Assembly (NCBI GenBank): GCA_947652605.1
Contig: OX393581.1
Span: 12,590,640-12,654,639 of the forward strand
Source: Elmis aenea
Lineage: Eukaryota > Arthropoda > Insecta > Coleoptera > Elmidae
Reading direction: 5' to 3'
Length of the DNA: 64,000 nt
Below the pieces are notes generated by a model that saw only the letters and a program-made list of their open reading frames with translations, was not told the DNA's origin and ran no database searches. Positions 12,331 to 22,966 of the stretch are shown piece after piece. How positions within the stretch are numbered: the stretch's first letter is position 1; each line of letters opens with the position of its first letter. Both the position numbers and the translations under genes were made by a program.

Positions 12331-12830
12331 CAAGGTATGCCTTCGATAATTTTTACGTAAATCGAATGTTTAGGACATAAATAAAACAGTTTTACCTATT
12401 AAAAAAAATTGTCTGCCTTCATAAACCGGATGTCCCAGATATCGTGAACAGCATGGGGATCTCGTAAATGGTTAGAGATAAAGACTTGGTTAAATGAGTT
12501 AAAATGATCTATAATGCAAGAGCAAAATGGGTAAAATTTATTAACAAATTTCATATCTACGCAAATAATGTCTAAAAATATTTTGAGTGCGATTTCAAAT
12601 AAGCAAGTTATAAGCAAAAATTAAAAACCTGATGTGTTTTGTTTTTTATAGCACAGAAACTATGTATTAATATTTTTCATAGAATAATTGCCCTTAAATC
12701 ATAGATCATTTTGACCCATTTAACCAACTCTGTACTTCTTATATAATTTTTTTTTAAATCGGTAAAAGCATTTTATTTCGGTCCTAACTAAACATTCGAA
12801 TTATGTAAAAATTAGCGAAGGCATACCTTG
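12331..12830. mobile_element. small inverted-repeat element
   Basis: About 42-bp terminal inverted repeats (CAAGGTATGCCTTCG start; CGAAGGCATACCTTG end) with a few mismatches enclose about 415 bp of non-coding DNA. It lies inside the 9876-14183 block. The superfamily is unclear. Confidence 0.6.
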
Positions 12831-12839
12831 TTACTTGTT

Positions 12840-13530
12840 AGACACCCTGTATTAGTTGGAGTGCACCGTGCAAATAAGTCCCTGCTAGCGGCTGCATCAT
12901 ATATTTATATCCACTTTGCCTTAAAAAATCGAAGCAAAACAAATGTAAAAATACGCGAAGACAATGGCAGCAAACTAAGTTATATGCTTAGATCATATAA
13001 ACTACATGGATAACACTACCACAATGCAACTATGTTGTACACATATCCCAGACGTACAATTATACTGCATCTCCTTCTAACACATATGAAAGTATATTTC
13101 TATCTCGCTTTTCGGTCCCACCGAGTAAAATCGTGTGCGTTACTATGGTTACGCGCGAAATTTGAACTAAAGCGTTATTTGAACTACTAGTAGATGCATT
13201 GTACTCGGATGTTTCGGTGTCAAATATGGGAGGATACAATAACATTAGATCAGACTTAGTAAGTTTTATTGAAGTACAGTAAACACCGGTTATTGGAATC
13301 AATTGATTCAATTAAACGACGATTTTAATAGCAAAAAATTCTAAATGTCATTCACGCGTCAGTCGCTAGAATAGGCTAGGTTGGAAGTACGTTACAGTTA
13401 TTATCACTGTTGCGCTACGATGACAGCGGGCGCGGGGCCAAAACAAAGATAGCGTATATTGGGTCCACATAATATAGAAAGAGATAGGTTTAAAAAGGCA
13501 CGTTGTACATGTCGGCAACATTGTCTTAAC
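12840..13530. other. no clear feature
   Basis: Probably interior of the 9876-14183 element or of a further insertion. Short frames at 12828-13013 and 13060-13311 have no recognisable domain. I see nothing supportable. Confidence 0.4.
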
Positions 13531-13688
13531 TATGGGTCAATCTAAACAGATGAATCTTCCTTAGGTGTAAACAAATTTTACTTTGGTTACCTTTGTTAAT
13601 AACAATCATAATCTCAGGAGCAACAATGGTAACCACAGCAAAATGTGCTTACACCTAAGGAAGATTCATCTGTTTAGATTGACCCATA
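13531..13688. mobile_element. hairpin MITE with perfect 40-bp inverted repeats
   Basis: Positions 13531-13570 and 13649-13688 are perfect reverse complements (TATGGGTCAATC...), and pairing continues imperfectly inward through GGTTACC / GGTAACC. The unit starts and ends with TA, as expected for a Tc1/mariner-type MITE. Total 158 bp, with no coding potential. Confidence 0.75.
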
Positions 13689-14599
13689 TTCCTATGGTGT
13701 TGTGTTATTCATGTAGTTTATATGATCTAAGGTTATATGCTAGTAGGTTGGTGTTCCAAGCATTATTTTTCAATACATATTTTATTAAAATTTTCCTTAT
13801 GTGATAGTCGCGATAAGGGTCGATCAATTTTACAACGGTTTACACTTCATGACGAAACAAATTAACAGTTTAACACTATCTATCAAAACGACTTTTTGAT
13901 AAGAGAGTACAAAAACTAGCTGTGATACGGCTGAGCCGTCCGAGATGTCCACATTTACACACGCGCATGCATGGTTCGTCGAAATACCGACAATTGGCGG
14001 ATCACAGTTTTGCTTCACTCCTACGTTACAGGCGCGCTAAAATATTGCAAAACTTTGTTGGCTTTGCCGTTCAGTCTGCTTTTTTGTTCGTTGGTCGTAT
14101 TAAACTATTAAGAGGCAGGCTCACTGAAATGCTGGACTGCGCTATGTTCGGTTCCCACTTTTGTTCGCTAATCTGGACGCGGCTTAAAATACCTGTAAAA
14201 AGTAAAAATACTGCAAATTTTTGCGTCTAACAATGTTACAACTTGAAGAGTATTACACCATTATCGGTCCTAAAGTTGTGGATACTTACAGAATGACAAT
14301 CGAAGCGTCAGATATGTCAGATATAAAGGCAAGATGACAACTTTTTTTCATTTGATATCAAGTAGCCAAATACAGATAGTGTCAAAACATTAAAAAAACA
14401 TCAAACATTTGCAAACGTTCATCAAATATTGTGTTGTCAAAATTTTTTGTGTTATTTTACGAACATAAACTTATCCAATGACCTAATAAAAAACCTATTA
14501 AACGCAATATCATACTATTGTCGCAGACAATCAACGGCCAGTAAAAGCAGTAGCTACTTTTATTAAACCAGGCAATTCATCAATAAGTGAAACTACAAG

Positions 14600-16024
14600 A
14601 TGGCTCTTGTAAGGTATCTAGGATTTTCAACGGTAGGAGATATTGTTAAAACTGTTGTTTTATCCGCTCCGAGAACTTTTTTTACATATACAAGGGAAAT
14701 AGGGCAACCCATTAAGGGAAAAACTCCCAAAATGGTTAACAACCCACAAGAAGCGTTTGATATGCTCCAATCTAATATGACCATTTACATACAAGCCGCC
14801 GCTGCCACGCCCCTGATAATGTGCAAAGCAATGACAGAAGTTGGGAAAAAAAAGGGCCTTAAAAACATCATGGTCTGTCACATGCATACTGAGGGACCAG
14901 CAGAATATGCCAAGCCAGAATATAAAGACATTTTTCGATCAAATTCGTTTTTCATGGGTGGAAACGTTCGTTCAGCAGTGGCAGAGGGACGAGGAGATAA
15001 CATACCCATTTTTCTGAGTGAAATTCCTCTACTATTTACAAAAAAAATTATAAAACCCGATATCGCTTTAGTACACTTATCACCTCCTGACAAACATGGA
15101 TATTGCAGCCTCGGAACAAGCGTGGATTGTGCAAGAGCCGGCGTTCAACATAGCAAGTATGTAGTCGCTCAAATAAATAAGAGAATGCCCAGAACCTTCG
15201 GTGACGCAATTATTCACGTCAGCCACATAGACGTAGCTCACAACATTGATCAAGCGTTACCATCACACGGTGGAAAACCACCTACCCCTGTTGAAATTCA
15301 AATTGGAAAAATTATTGCTGAAAATCTCGTAGAGGATGGCGCTACATTACAGATGGGTATTGGAAGTATTCCCGATGCGGTATTGGCCCGTTTACATAAC
15401 CATAAAGATTTGGGAATCCATTCGGAAATGTTTGCTGGTGGTGTCGTCGATTTAGTCGAAAGCGGATGCGTTACAAACGCAAGGAAAACAATGCACAGAG
15501 GTCGGATTGTTGGGTCGTTTTTAATAGGAACCCAGAAACTGTACGACTTTGTCGATGATAACCCTTTTGTAGAGATGTTGGTTGTTGACTACGTAAATCA
15601 CACAAAAGTAGTTGCAAGCCAGCCTAAAATGACAGCTATCAATTCTTGTATCGAAGTTGATCTGACTGGACAGGTCGTGTCAGACTCTATTGGTACAAAG
15701 TTTTATTCCGGATTTGGAGGACAAGTCGATTTTATAAGAGGCGCTGGAGAATCACTAGATGGTAAAGGAAAGCCTATAATAGCATTGCCTGCTGCGACCA
15801 GGAAAGGTAAAAGCAAAATCGTTTCTGTTTTAAAACCTGGAGGAGGAGTTGTAACAACCCGTGCTCATGTTCACTACATTGTGACGGAATATGGTATAGC
15901 CTACTTGTTTGGCAAAAACATAAGACAGAGAGCGCATGCTCTTATTCAAATAGCTCATCCTGACCATCGAGAAGCACTTGAAAAAGCGGCATACGAACGA
16001 CTTAAAGTAAAACCATCTCCTTAA
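14600..16024 (+). CDS. 4-hydroxybutyrate/acetyl-CoA CoA-transferase family protein, copy A
   Basis: A 474-residue single-exon frame of normal family length. It resembles eukaryotic 4-hydroxybutyrate CoA-transferase-like proteins, which move CoA between carboxylates such as acetate and a hydroxyacid, or hydrolyse acetyl-CoA. The true substrate cannot be read here. Visible landmarks are HLSPPDKHGYCSLG at about 160-173, GIGSIPDAVL at about 251-260, GIHSEMFAGG with Glu276 (family knowledge makes this the CoA-thioester nucleophile), and GFGGQVDF at 371-378, the Gly-rich loop. The ATG at 14600 follows ACAAG, with a stop just upstream in frame. The N-terminus is poor in acidic residues and could be a weak mitochondrial signal. 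Upstream DNA to about 14189 is shared with copy B. Identity to copy B is about 85 percent overall but patchy. Confidence 0.92.
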   Translation: MALVRYLGFSTVGDIVKTVVLSAPRTFFTYTREIGQPIKGKTPKMVNNPQEAFDMLQSNMTIYIQAAAATPLIMCKAMTEVGKKKGLKNIMVCHMHTEGPAEYAKPEYKDIFRSNSFFMGGNVRSAVAEGRGDNIPIFLSEIPLLFTKKIIKPDIALVHLSPPDKHGYCSLGTSVDCARAGVQHSKYVVAQINKRMPRTFGDAIIHVSHIDVAHNIDQALPSHGGKPPTPVEIQIGKIIAENLVEDGATLQMGIGSIPDAVLARLHNHKDLGIHSEMFAGGVVDLVESGCVTNARKTMHRGRIVGSFLIGTQKLYDFVDDNPFVEMLVVDYVNHTKVVASQPKMTAINSCIEVDLTGQVVSDSIGTKFYSGFGGQVDFIRGAGESLDGKGKPIIALPAATRKGKSKIVSVLKPGGGVVTTRAHVHYIVTEYGIAYLFGKNIRQRAHALIQIAHPDHREALEKAAYERLKVKPSP

Positions 16025-16124
16025 TTTTAATGTTAAAGAGATAAAAGACGACAAGTTAACAAACGGATTGATTGTCTTAGGCAGTAGGTGATATTATGTT
16101 TAAACAAAATTAATTGTATGCACA

Positions 16125-16130
16125 AATAAA
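16125..16130 (+). promoter_or_regulatory. poly(A) signal AATAAA of CoA-transferase A
   Basis: A canonical AATAAA lies about 100 nt after the stop codon, followed by a T-rich stretch. The position fits a short 3' UTR. Confidence 0.6.
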
Positions 16131-16256
16131 TTATTTAAAGCAATTATTTTGTCAATGCTTAAATTTTAAAGGTTTTTATATTTTAAACGTTTCAATTTAA
16201 AGTCAACTTGCAAGCAATTTTAAGTACTGAAAGTAGATTAAAGGATTTAAAATGTA

Positions 16257-19000
16257 TGTACGGAGTGTTTCTAAAATATTGCAAAAAATGCGGGAGGTGA
16301 TGCCTTATCGAAAATTAAGGGGAGTCTTTTATATAAAATTTTTTTCTTAGACGTCATCTTTTGGAGTTACACCCCCCTAAAGGGGAGCTGTAAAATTAGG
16401 TTTTTATTTAATTTCTTAAATTTGGATATACAGGGTGTCCCCGTTATCACCGCGAATATTTTAAGTGTTGATAGAGGACCTTTTTTTAAGAAAAAATTTC
16501 AAGTAAAATTTTTTCCTAGAATCAAATGTTAAGCTGATATCAACACTTACTTGATTTTTTTACACTTCTGTATTTATAAGACTCTGTAGCCGAAAATATC
16601 AATTTTATCGTAAAATACCTTGAGGCTTTTTAATAGAGCATGAAATTCTCTACAAAATTAGTTTTATTTATTTTTTGTCTACAGGCAATGGTTTTAGAGT
16701 TATAAAGCAGTTGGTACAAAAAAATGTAAAAAATTTACAAAATTTAATTGTTTCTTAGACTTTGCAACCGCTGTATCTTTAAAACGAAAGGTTGTACAAA
16801 AAAACCGACGGCCCATTCTGGATAGCAAATTTTATGGACTACAACTTTGGTTTAGTGAAATGTTTTGAAAATCAGACCGATTTTCCGGAAAAGCTGAAAA
16901 TAAGGAATAGAGTGCAAAAACAAAATTTCCTACAAATATTGTTTTGTATTTAAAATGCTTTTAAAGAGAGTGCGATTACGTAATTGAATGATGGAGGTCA
17001 TTTTGAACACTTATTGAAGTAATTTTGTGGTTACATGTTAATTTTATTGCGTCCAGATGGATTTGCATTGTTTTGCATTTTATCGTTTTCGATAAACAAA
17101 AACTCCCGGTAATTATGATATTTTGTATTTAAAAATGCCATAGCATTGGCAACATTCATAAAATTATGTATCTCATCAGTTTCAAAGCTTTTTATGAAGT
17201 TTGAAATTCTTCAGAAAACCACCCCTTAGATATCATTTTTTTTAAGGAGCTAACGAACAAATTTAACAAAAAATTGTAAAATTGCATATAAATAAGTTAT
17301 GTAAATTTTTAAAAACGCCGCATCTCTTTAACGAAACGTCGTAGAGCAAAACGGATGCCTATTGCGGATAAGGCATTTAACGGACTACAACTTCGGTAAA
17401 TATGTTGTTCAATAAAACTAAACGTATCATAGAAATGTTTATAATAGTGAAAAAGGTGAGAAAAAAAACGATAACATGCAAAACAATGCAAATCCATCTG
17501 GACGCAATAAAATTAACATGTAACACAAAATTACTTCAATAAGTGTTCAAAATGACCTCCATCATTTTCAATCACTTAATCGCACTCTCTTTAAAAGCAT
17601 TTTTAAATACAAAACAATATTTGTAGGAAATTTTGTTTTTGCACTCTATTCCTTATTTTCAGCTTTTCAGGAAAATCGGTTTGATTTTCAAAAAATTTCA
17701 CTTGACCAAAGTTGTAGCCCATAAAATTTGCTATCCGGAATGAGCCGTCGGTTTTTTTGTACAACCTTTCGTTTTAAAGATACAGCGGTTGCAAAGTCTA
17801 AGAAACAATTAAATTTTGTAAATTTTTTACATTTTTTTGTACAAACTGCTTTATAACTCTCAAACCATTGCCTGTAGAAAAAAAAAATAAAACAAATTTT
17901 GTAGAGAATTATATGCTCTATTAAAAAGCTTAAAGGTATTTTACGATAAAATTGATATTTTCGGCTACAGAGTCTTATAAATGCAGAAGTGTAAAAAAAT
18001 CAAGTAAGTGTTGATATCAGCTTAGCATTTAATTTTAGGAAAAAATTTTACTGGAAATTTTTTCTTAGAAAAAGGTCCTCTATCACCACTTAAAATATTC
18101 GCGGTGATAACGGGGACACCCTGTATATGATTACATTGTTTTTAGCCTTTTAAAACGAACCTTATGATGCGTCTAAATTTAAACGTTTTCGTGTTATCTA
18201 CATTTTTGAAAATATTTCTAGTTATCAGCACTTTCATAAATTTTGAAGGCAGAACTCATCGATGCATCGTAGGTTATTGCCACCAATTTATGGTTGTTCC
18301 TACTTCTCTGCTTCCTTTTGGTTTATCCTGTCTTATCATCTTTGGTCATCCTTGTTGTTCCATCTTGTCTTTTTTATATTTCTCTCGATTTCCTTATAAA
18401 TATTCGCGGTGATAACGGGGACACCCTGTATGTAGGGAAATGATATTTGGTATATCTTTTATACTTATTAAAAGGTTTCCCATAGTAATATTTCAGTCAT
18501 CTCCCACCTTCACAGGGGGCTGAAAAGTGCGACCCCTGTTGGTTTTTGTATCAGAACTTTTTGGTGGGTTAAAATTTTGCAATTAAAAAAATCTTTTTAT
18601 ATTTATGACATATAAACAACCAGAGTTCTTAAAAAACATATTTACTTCTTTTAATTTTTTTTATATTTTTTTACGGAAGTTCAAGTGACTTTAGACCAAC
18701 AGCATTTCATTAAGAAAAATAAACGGGTTTGGGGGACCGCAAAACGTGTAGGTATATCCGTCGAAATCTAGAATTCAAAAGTTCGTACGGAAAAGATAAA
18801 ATTATAACTTTCTTGTTTTTATCTTTCAGTTGTTTCAAAATTACCGCTGCCTACCTTCATAGCCTACTCAAAAATATTACGTTGCCCTAGTAGGTAATTT
18901 TTAATAAAATCGCGATATCTCGAAAAATATCAGTTGTAGTTAGGAAACATAGTAAATGTTTTTAAAACACAATCAACTTTTCTACAAGACTATGTAAAAA
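16257..19000. repeat. repeat family G interrupted by the 16430-18430 composite
   Basis: Positions 16257-16429 and 18431-18560 match successive parts of the repeat at 43709-44060. Shared words include CTTATCGAAAATTAAGG, CCTAAAGGGGAGC and ATCTCCCACCTTCACAGGGG. The 43.7-kb copy is continuous across the junction, so the composite entered this copy. Confidence 0.75.
16430..18430. mobile_element. foldback composite with captured segment
   Basis: Arms at 16430-17090 and 17464-18127 are roughly 650-bp inverted repeats with few mismatches, separated by about 370 bp. The arm end reads TACAGGGTGTCCCCGTTATC. To the right come the 270-bp segment shared with 4127-4396 and then a second copy of the terminal motif (18396-18430, ending ACACCCTGTA), so the right boundary is duplicated around the segment. 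No transposase is visible. The 62-codon frame at 17309-17497 lies at the loop and right arm and is not supported. Confidence 0.8.
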
Positions 19001-19572
19001 TATATAGGGTGTTATATTTAAAAAAATTAAGTTAACGACGTTTAAAAAGTTTGACCAACCGTAAAAAAAATCCCTGTATACTATTTTTTAAATGCAGCTA
19101 GCGCAAAGTGTTAATTAATCTATTGTCAATCTAATTTGCAAACGAAATTCTACTGCTTTTTTAAAGAAATTAAATGTTTAAAAAAAGTGCTGTATCGCTC
19201 AAAATTTTCATAAAAATGTAAAATTTATGAAAACGGTTGACCTTAGACCTATAAAACCTGATATATTTTTATAGTAAATTTTAAGAGGATTCCAAAATAT
19301 ATGAATATACAGGGTGTTCTATTTAAAATTAAAATTTTAATGTTTAATTCCGTTTCCGGTTGACCGGAAGTCCTCAGTATTTTATCGAATCCGAAAAATA
19401 CGATAACGCATAGATACAAAATTTTATTGTAGTATCTTTAATGATGTTTTAGATATTTGTCTGTTTCCATACTTTTGCGCATTCCTATACAGGTACACTT
19501 GTAACATTGATAACATTGGTTTGGCCTGTTTCGCCTGTTTCTTGATTAGGTTAAATTAAACTATGGTTTGCT
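18560..19572. other. non-coding, with TACAGGGTGTT-type repeat ends
   Basis: No gene is seen. Short repeat termini of the TACAGGGTGTTCTATTT type occur near 19006 and 19311. Confidence 0.45.
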
Positions 19573-19690
19573 GGTTTCAAACAGGTTTATTTTTATTTTT
19601 ATCTATTAAAACGTACCACACGTTTCGCTGAAACTAGGTTTTTTTCAGCATCCTCATGGCTAAAAAGTGTGTTTTTTTTTATTATACAAA
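19573..19690 (-). ncRNA. decayed hammerhead-like motif
   Basis: On the minus strand, ATGAGGA (19657-19651), a paired stem (TGCTGAAA with TTTCAGC) and GAAAC (GAAA at 19626-19623) follow hammerhead order. The first core base is A where the consensus has C. The cleavage strand reads GTG, not GTH, so activity is unlikely. The flank (CTGGTTTCAAACAGGTTTAT on plus) matches the flank of the 22.6-kb foldback, showing common origin. Confidence 0.5.
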
Positions 19691-21009
19691 ATTATTTTTT
19701 AGAATTAGTTTACAAAGTAATTTACAGTGAGCTAAAATTTACAATTATTTCTTAATGATACTTACATGATTTAATGATGATGAAAAATTATTTTCGATAA
19801 TGTTGAAATAATTGATAAGTTAAAATTTTGTTAATGTTGAAAAATATTGTTAAGGTTGAAATTGTTAAAATTGAAAATTAAAATGATTAAGATATTATAT
19901 TCTCAAAGAAGATTGCTAAGAAAATCGTTTGGGTAGCAATATCTTTAAGTCGTAATTTTTAACAAGGATATCAGCAAGAATGTGTGTACCTAATTTGTAT
20001 TCTGTAAAAAACGTGCTAACAAGAATTGCTAAAGTTTTGTCTAGCAATTCATGTTAAATAAAATCGTTAACAACTGTCAACTTTAAAGGAATTTTGTAAC
20101 TTCGATTTTTTTTTCTTCTGTCATTCTGTAAAAGTCATTGCTGTCGTTTTAAAAAATGGATAAAGGTCAATACACATTATAGGTACGCTCTCGCTCCAGT
20201 CGCGGTCCACTCTCGCTCCACTCCCGGTCTCGAAAAATTCGATTGCATGTAATTAAATGTGGCCGTTCACACTATAGGTACGCTCTCGCTCCAGTCGCGG
20301 TCCGCTCTCGCTCTACTCCCGCTCCAAAATGCAACGCATTCTATTTGGTGAGCGTTACGTCAGTGCGAACAGATTGTGGCATTATATATATTTTTGTTAT
20401 TTAGTAGTAATTTTTAATTAAAATGGATTTTAACAAAGCAGATTTGTACGACATGGAAGGAAGAAAAAAAAAACTGAAAAGGCGTTAAAAAAGTCTGGAA
20501 AATGCATACAAATTTTTTTAATAATATAATATTCATCACTATTAAAAGATATTGGTAACGTAATTTTGCAAATCGTATTTATTCGCCATGAAACAGAACC
20601 AGCATCGCAATTAAAGGATCTTGCAAACGTGTCTCTTACTTCAAAAGCTGCAGTTAGTTGTAGAATTTCCTTCTTCTCTCGGTAAATGTCTTAAAATTTC
20701 TGTGTTGGTTGTGGTCAATAAATTGTAAATTGTAAATTTTTGTGTTAACATGTCGAATGGATTTTTAACCATTCTACGTGCACGCGATAATCTTTAATTA
20801 AAATTTCTTCTTTCGATTTTATTTTTAATTTGTAGTGTAGGATGGCCTTATCATATTATATATTTTTTCAATAGCAAAGCTGGATCAGCGATAACAAAGG
20901 GTGCTGATATGTTTAGTTCCTGTAAGAGGTTTATCTTCAGGTACATCAAGAGTTTTAAGAGTACCATTTTGTAAAAGGTCCTCAAGATTTGATGAAGCAA
21001 ATATACCCC

Positions 21010-21200
21010 TAGTTTCGATATCAAAGAAATAAAAACTCTGGATTAACTGGAACAGTATCTTTATTTTTTACGTTTTTAATCTGACGTTTCGCTCATAATT
21101 TTATGAGCTTCTTCCTCGAAACGTCGGATTAAAAACGTAAAAAAATAAAGATAACCGTTCCAGTAAATCCAGAGTTTTTATTTCTTCGATATCGAAACTA
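21010..21200. repeat. foldback with hammerhead-like stem II
   Basis: Arms of about 90 bp pair nearly perfectly (AGTTTCGATATC... / ...GATATCGAAACTA). On the minus strand a perfect stem GCTCAT-AAAATT-ATGAGC is followed by GAAACGTCAGATT, the GAAA-stem III-GTC-stem I order of a hammerhead. The CTGANGA strand is disrupted (CGAGGAAG). I read it as a hammerhead relic. Confidence 0.55.
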
Positions 21201-21650
21201 ATACAATAACGGACGTTCATATTATTATTACAATTATACCACCCCCACTACTCCATCCACAGTGGCGGATTTATGATTTTTCCGCCTGTTAGCTAATACA
21301 TTTTCGCCACCCTATAATTTTTTTTATATATAAACTTTAAAAAAAGTTCTCGTTTTTGTTTGAAAAAGTTTTCTATTCCATATAAAACTATAATGGTTTT
21401 TCCTGCTGTGTTTTTGGTCCCCAAAAACCGGAGAGTTTGTGAATTTTACCTTTCTATTTTCGTATAGGTCGGTACCTCATAAGTAAATATCTATATCTGA
21501 GTGTTTGATAATTCTTAATATCAACTTATTAATTTTTTTTATTATTTGGACGGATTTAACTTTATTTGTTGACCCATAAAATTTGCCGACGTAGACTATA
21601 TATAGCCTATCAAGTCTTGTGATAAATCCGCTTCTGTCAATCCATATGAA

Positions 21651-21884
21651 TCAACATGAACGACGATTTTGTAATTTGCATTTATCTCTAGACATCCTAA
21701 AATATTGCGAGAATTTCGTATCATCAGCTGCCAAATGCGGAAAGAAAGTGTAAAATTCTCCTTCCAACTTTCGACGCTTTAACAAAGGATGTACCCATTT
21801 TCTTATCTTTTTGGTATGCTTTTCATCTGCGTCAAGCAATAACGCCACTATAAAAAGGTCTTTATTGCTTAAATTTGCAGCCAT
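21651..21884 (-). pseudogene. PIF/Harbinger nuclease, N-terminal fragment
   Basis: A 77-codon frame contains RKWVHPLLKRRKLEGEFYTF followed by a DDTKFSQYFRMS-like stretch. This is the conserved N-terminal block of HARBI1-like nucleases (R-x-W-V-x-P...G-x-F..L...D...F..Y.RM). The DDE_4 nuclease domain is not found in frame downstream, and a typical protein has about 350-400 residues. GC-rich DNA lies immediately upstream, as in related Harbinger ends. Confidence 0.75.
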
Positions 21885-22610
21885 GTATTCATGTATACAC
21901 TGTAGCGAATGAGTACTGACCGCTACTGGAACGCGGCTGGAACGCGGCTGGCATGCGTCTGGGCTGGTATTCTCAACTCCTCCTGTTCAGCGATATCGCT
22001 ACCGTTGAACGCTAGGGGTGCACAAACCACTGACAATCGTATTCCCAACGTCTCCTCTCGCAGGCGCTCCATTCGCGTTCTACGCGAGTGGGTAGACCCA
22101 CTCCTCTTGGCAAATACCGCTCGCTTTGCACTCAAATCGTAACCTTTGTGTGTGTTGTGAGTTGTTGTTTTCTTTTATTATGGATGATATTAAATTTATC
22201 AATTTAATTGAGGACTTAGAACAGGCTTAAAATGATGTGGCCGAACCTTATAATTTAATATTATTAAATTCATTTACATAGGGTTGCCAGAATATCACTT
22301 TAAAAAAACATTTTCTCTTTTTTAATTCTGATATTTCTTTTTCTTTTTTCATGTAAAAATGTTCACTTTTGTTCTCTTTTTCGGTTACCCTTTTTTGAAA
22401 TGAGAATGTTTGGTGAAGTTCATTTAATATTCGAACTTAAACTTAATGCATACAATTACAAGAATATTTCTTGTAATTATTTTTATGATGAGTTTAAAAA
22501 TAATACAGAAAAAACATCCTAACATCTATTACTTCACAAATTAAATTTAATTAAAAAGGAATAAATGTATGAAAAAAATGTTTCTTAAAGAACCAATAGA
22601 TTCTAATAAA

Positions 22611-22966
22611 TTAAATAAACGAAAAGGTGCTGGTTTTCAAACAGGTTTATTCGTTGCAAATTTTAAAAAAGATCCGACATGTTTCGCCGATGTTATTTCA
22701 TCGGCATCCTCAGGGATGTTTTTTTAAAAATTTGAAAAATGTTGAATTATGTTAAAATTGTTGAACATTTGTGAAAAAATTGAATTATCTGTTGATTTTA
22801 AAACACAAATGTTCAACAATTTTAACATAATTCAACATTTTTCAACTTTTTAAAAAAACATCCCTGAGCATGCCGATAAAATAACATCGGTGAAACATAT
22901 CGGATCTTTTTTAAAATTTGCAACGAATAAACCTGTTTGAAAACCAGCAACTTTTCGTTTATTTAA
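22611..22966. repeat. long foldback carrying two hammerhead copies
   Basis: Arms at 22611-22774 and 22804-22966 are inverted repeats with scattered mismatches around a 29-bp loop. Each arm holds one hammerhead sequence: minus strand in the left arm (core intact), plus strand in the right arm (core mutated, CTGAGCA at 22864-22870). The outer part matches 19573-19600. A transcript across it would form a long hairpin. Confidence 0.8.
22669..22718 (-). ncRNA. hammerhead ribozyme, type I, Penelope-element style
   Basis: The minus strand reads CATCC, then CTGAGGA (fits CTGANGA), then a 7-bp stem GCCGATG / CATCGGC with AAATAA loop, then GAAAC, then ATGTC. A15.1-U16.1 and C15.2-G16.2 can pair, giving the very short palindromic stem III (ACATGT) reported for Penelope-like element hammerheads. 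Cleavage would follow C at 22676. The following GGAT pairs with ATCC before the core, and T-rich/A-rich strands extend stem I past one mismatch. All core bases match the consensus. Self-cleavage is inferred, not shown. Confidence 0.8.

Larger units (their letters stand above)
9876..14183. mobile_element. unclassified TIR element enlarged by nested insertions
   Basis: The ends are long inverted repeats: GCCGCGTCCAGATTAG followed by GAACAAAA on the left, and the matching complement at about 14152-14183. The duplicate TTAAA flanks it at 9871-9875 and 14184-14188. The unfilled paralogous site near 30610 reads ATAAA there once, which confirms insertion after the CoA-transferase duplication. Much of the 4.3 kb is later insertions (10001-10830, 10939-12265, and perhaps 12331-12830 and 13531-13688). 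No transposase is recognisable in the remaining arms, so the superfamily stays open. Confidence 0.8.

Noticed and set aside
13922..14230. 102-codon frame as a gene upstream of CoA-transferase A
   Set aside because: It runs across the right terminal repeat of the 9876-14183 element and into flanking DNA, and has no known domain.
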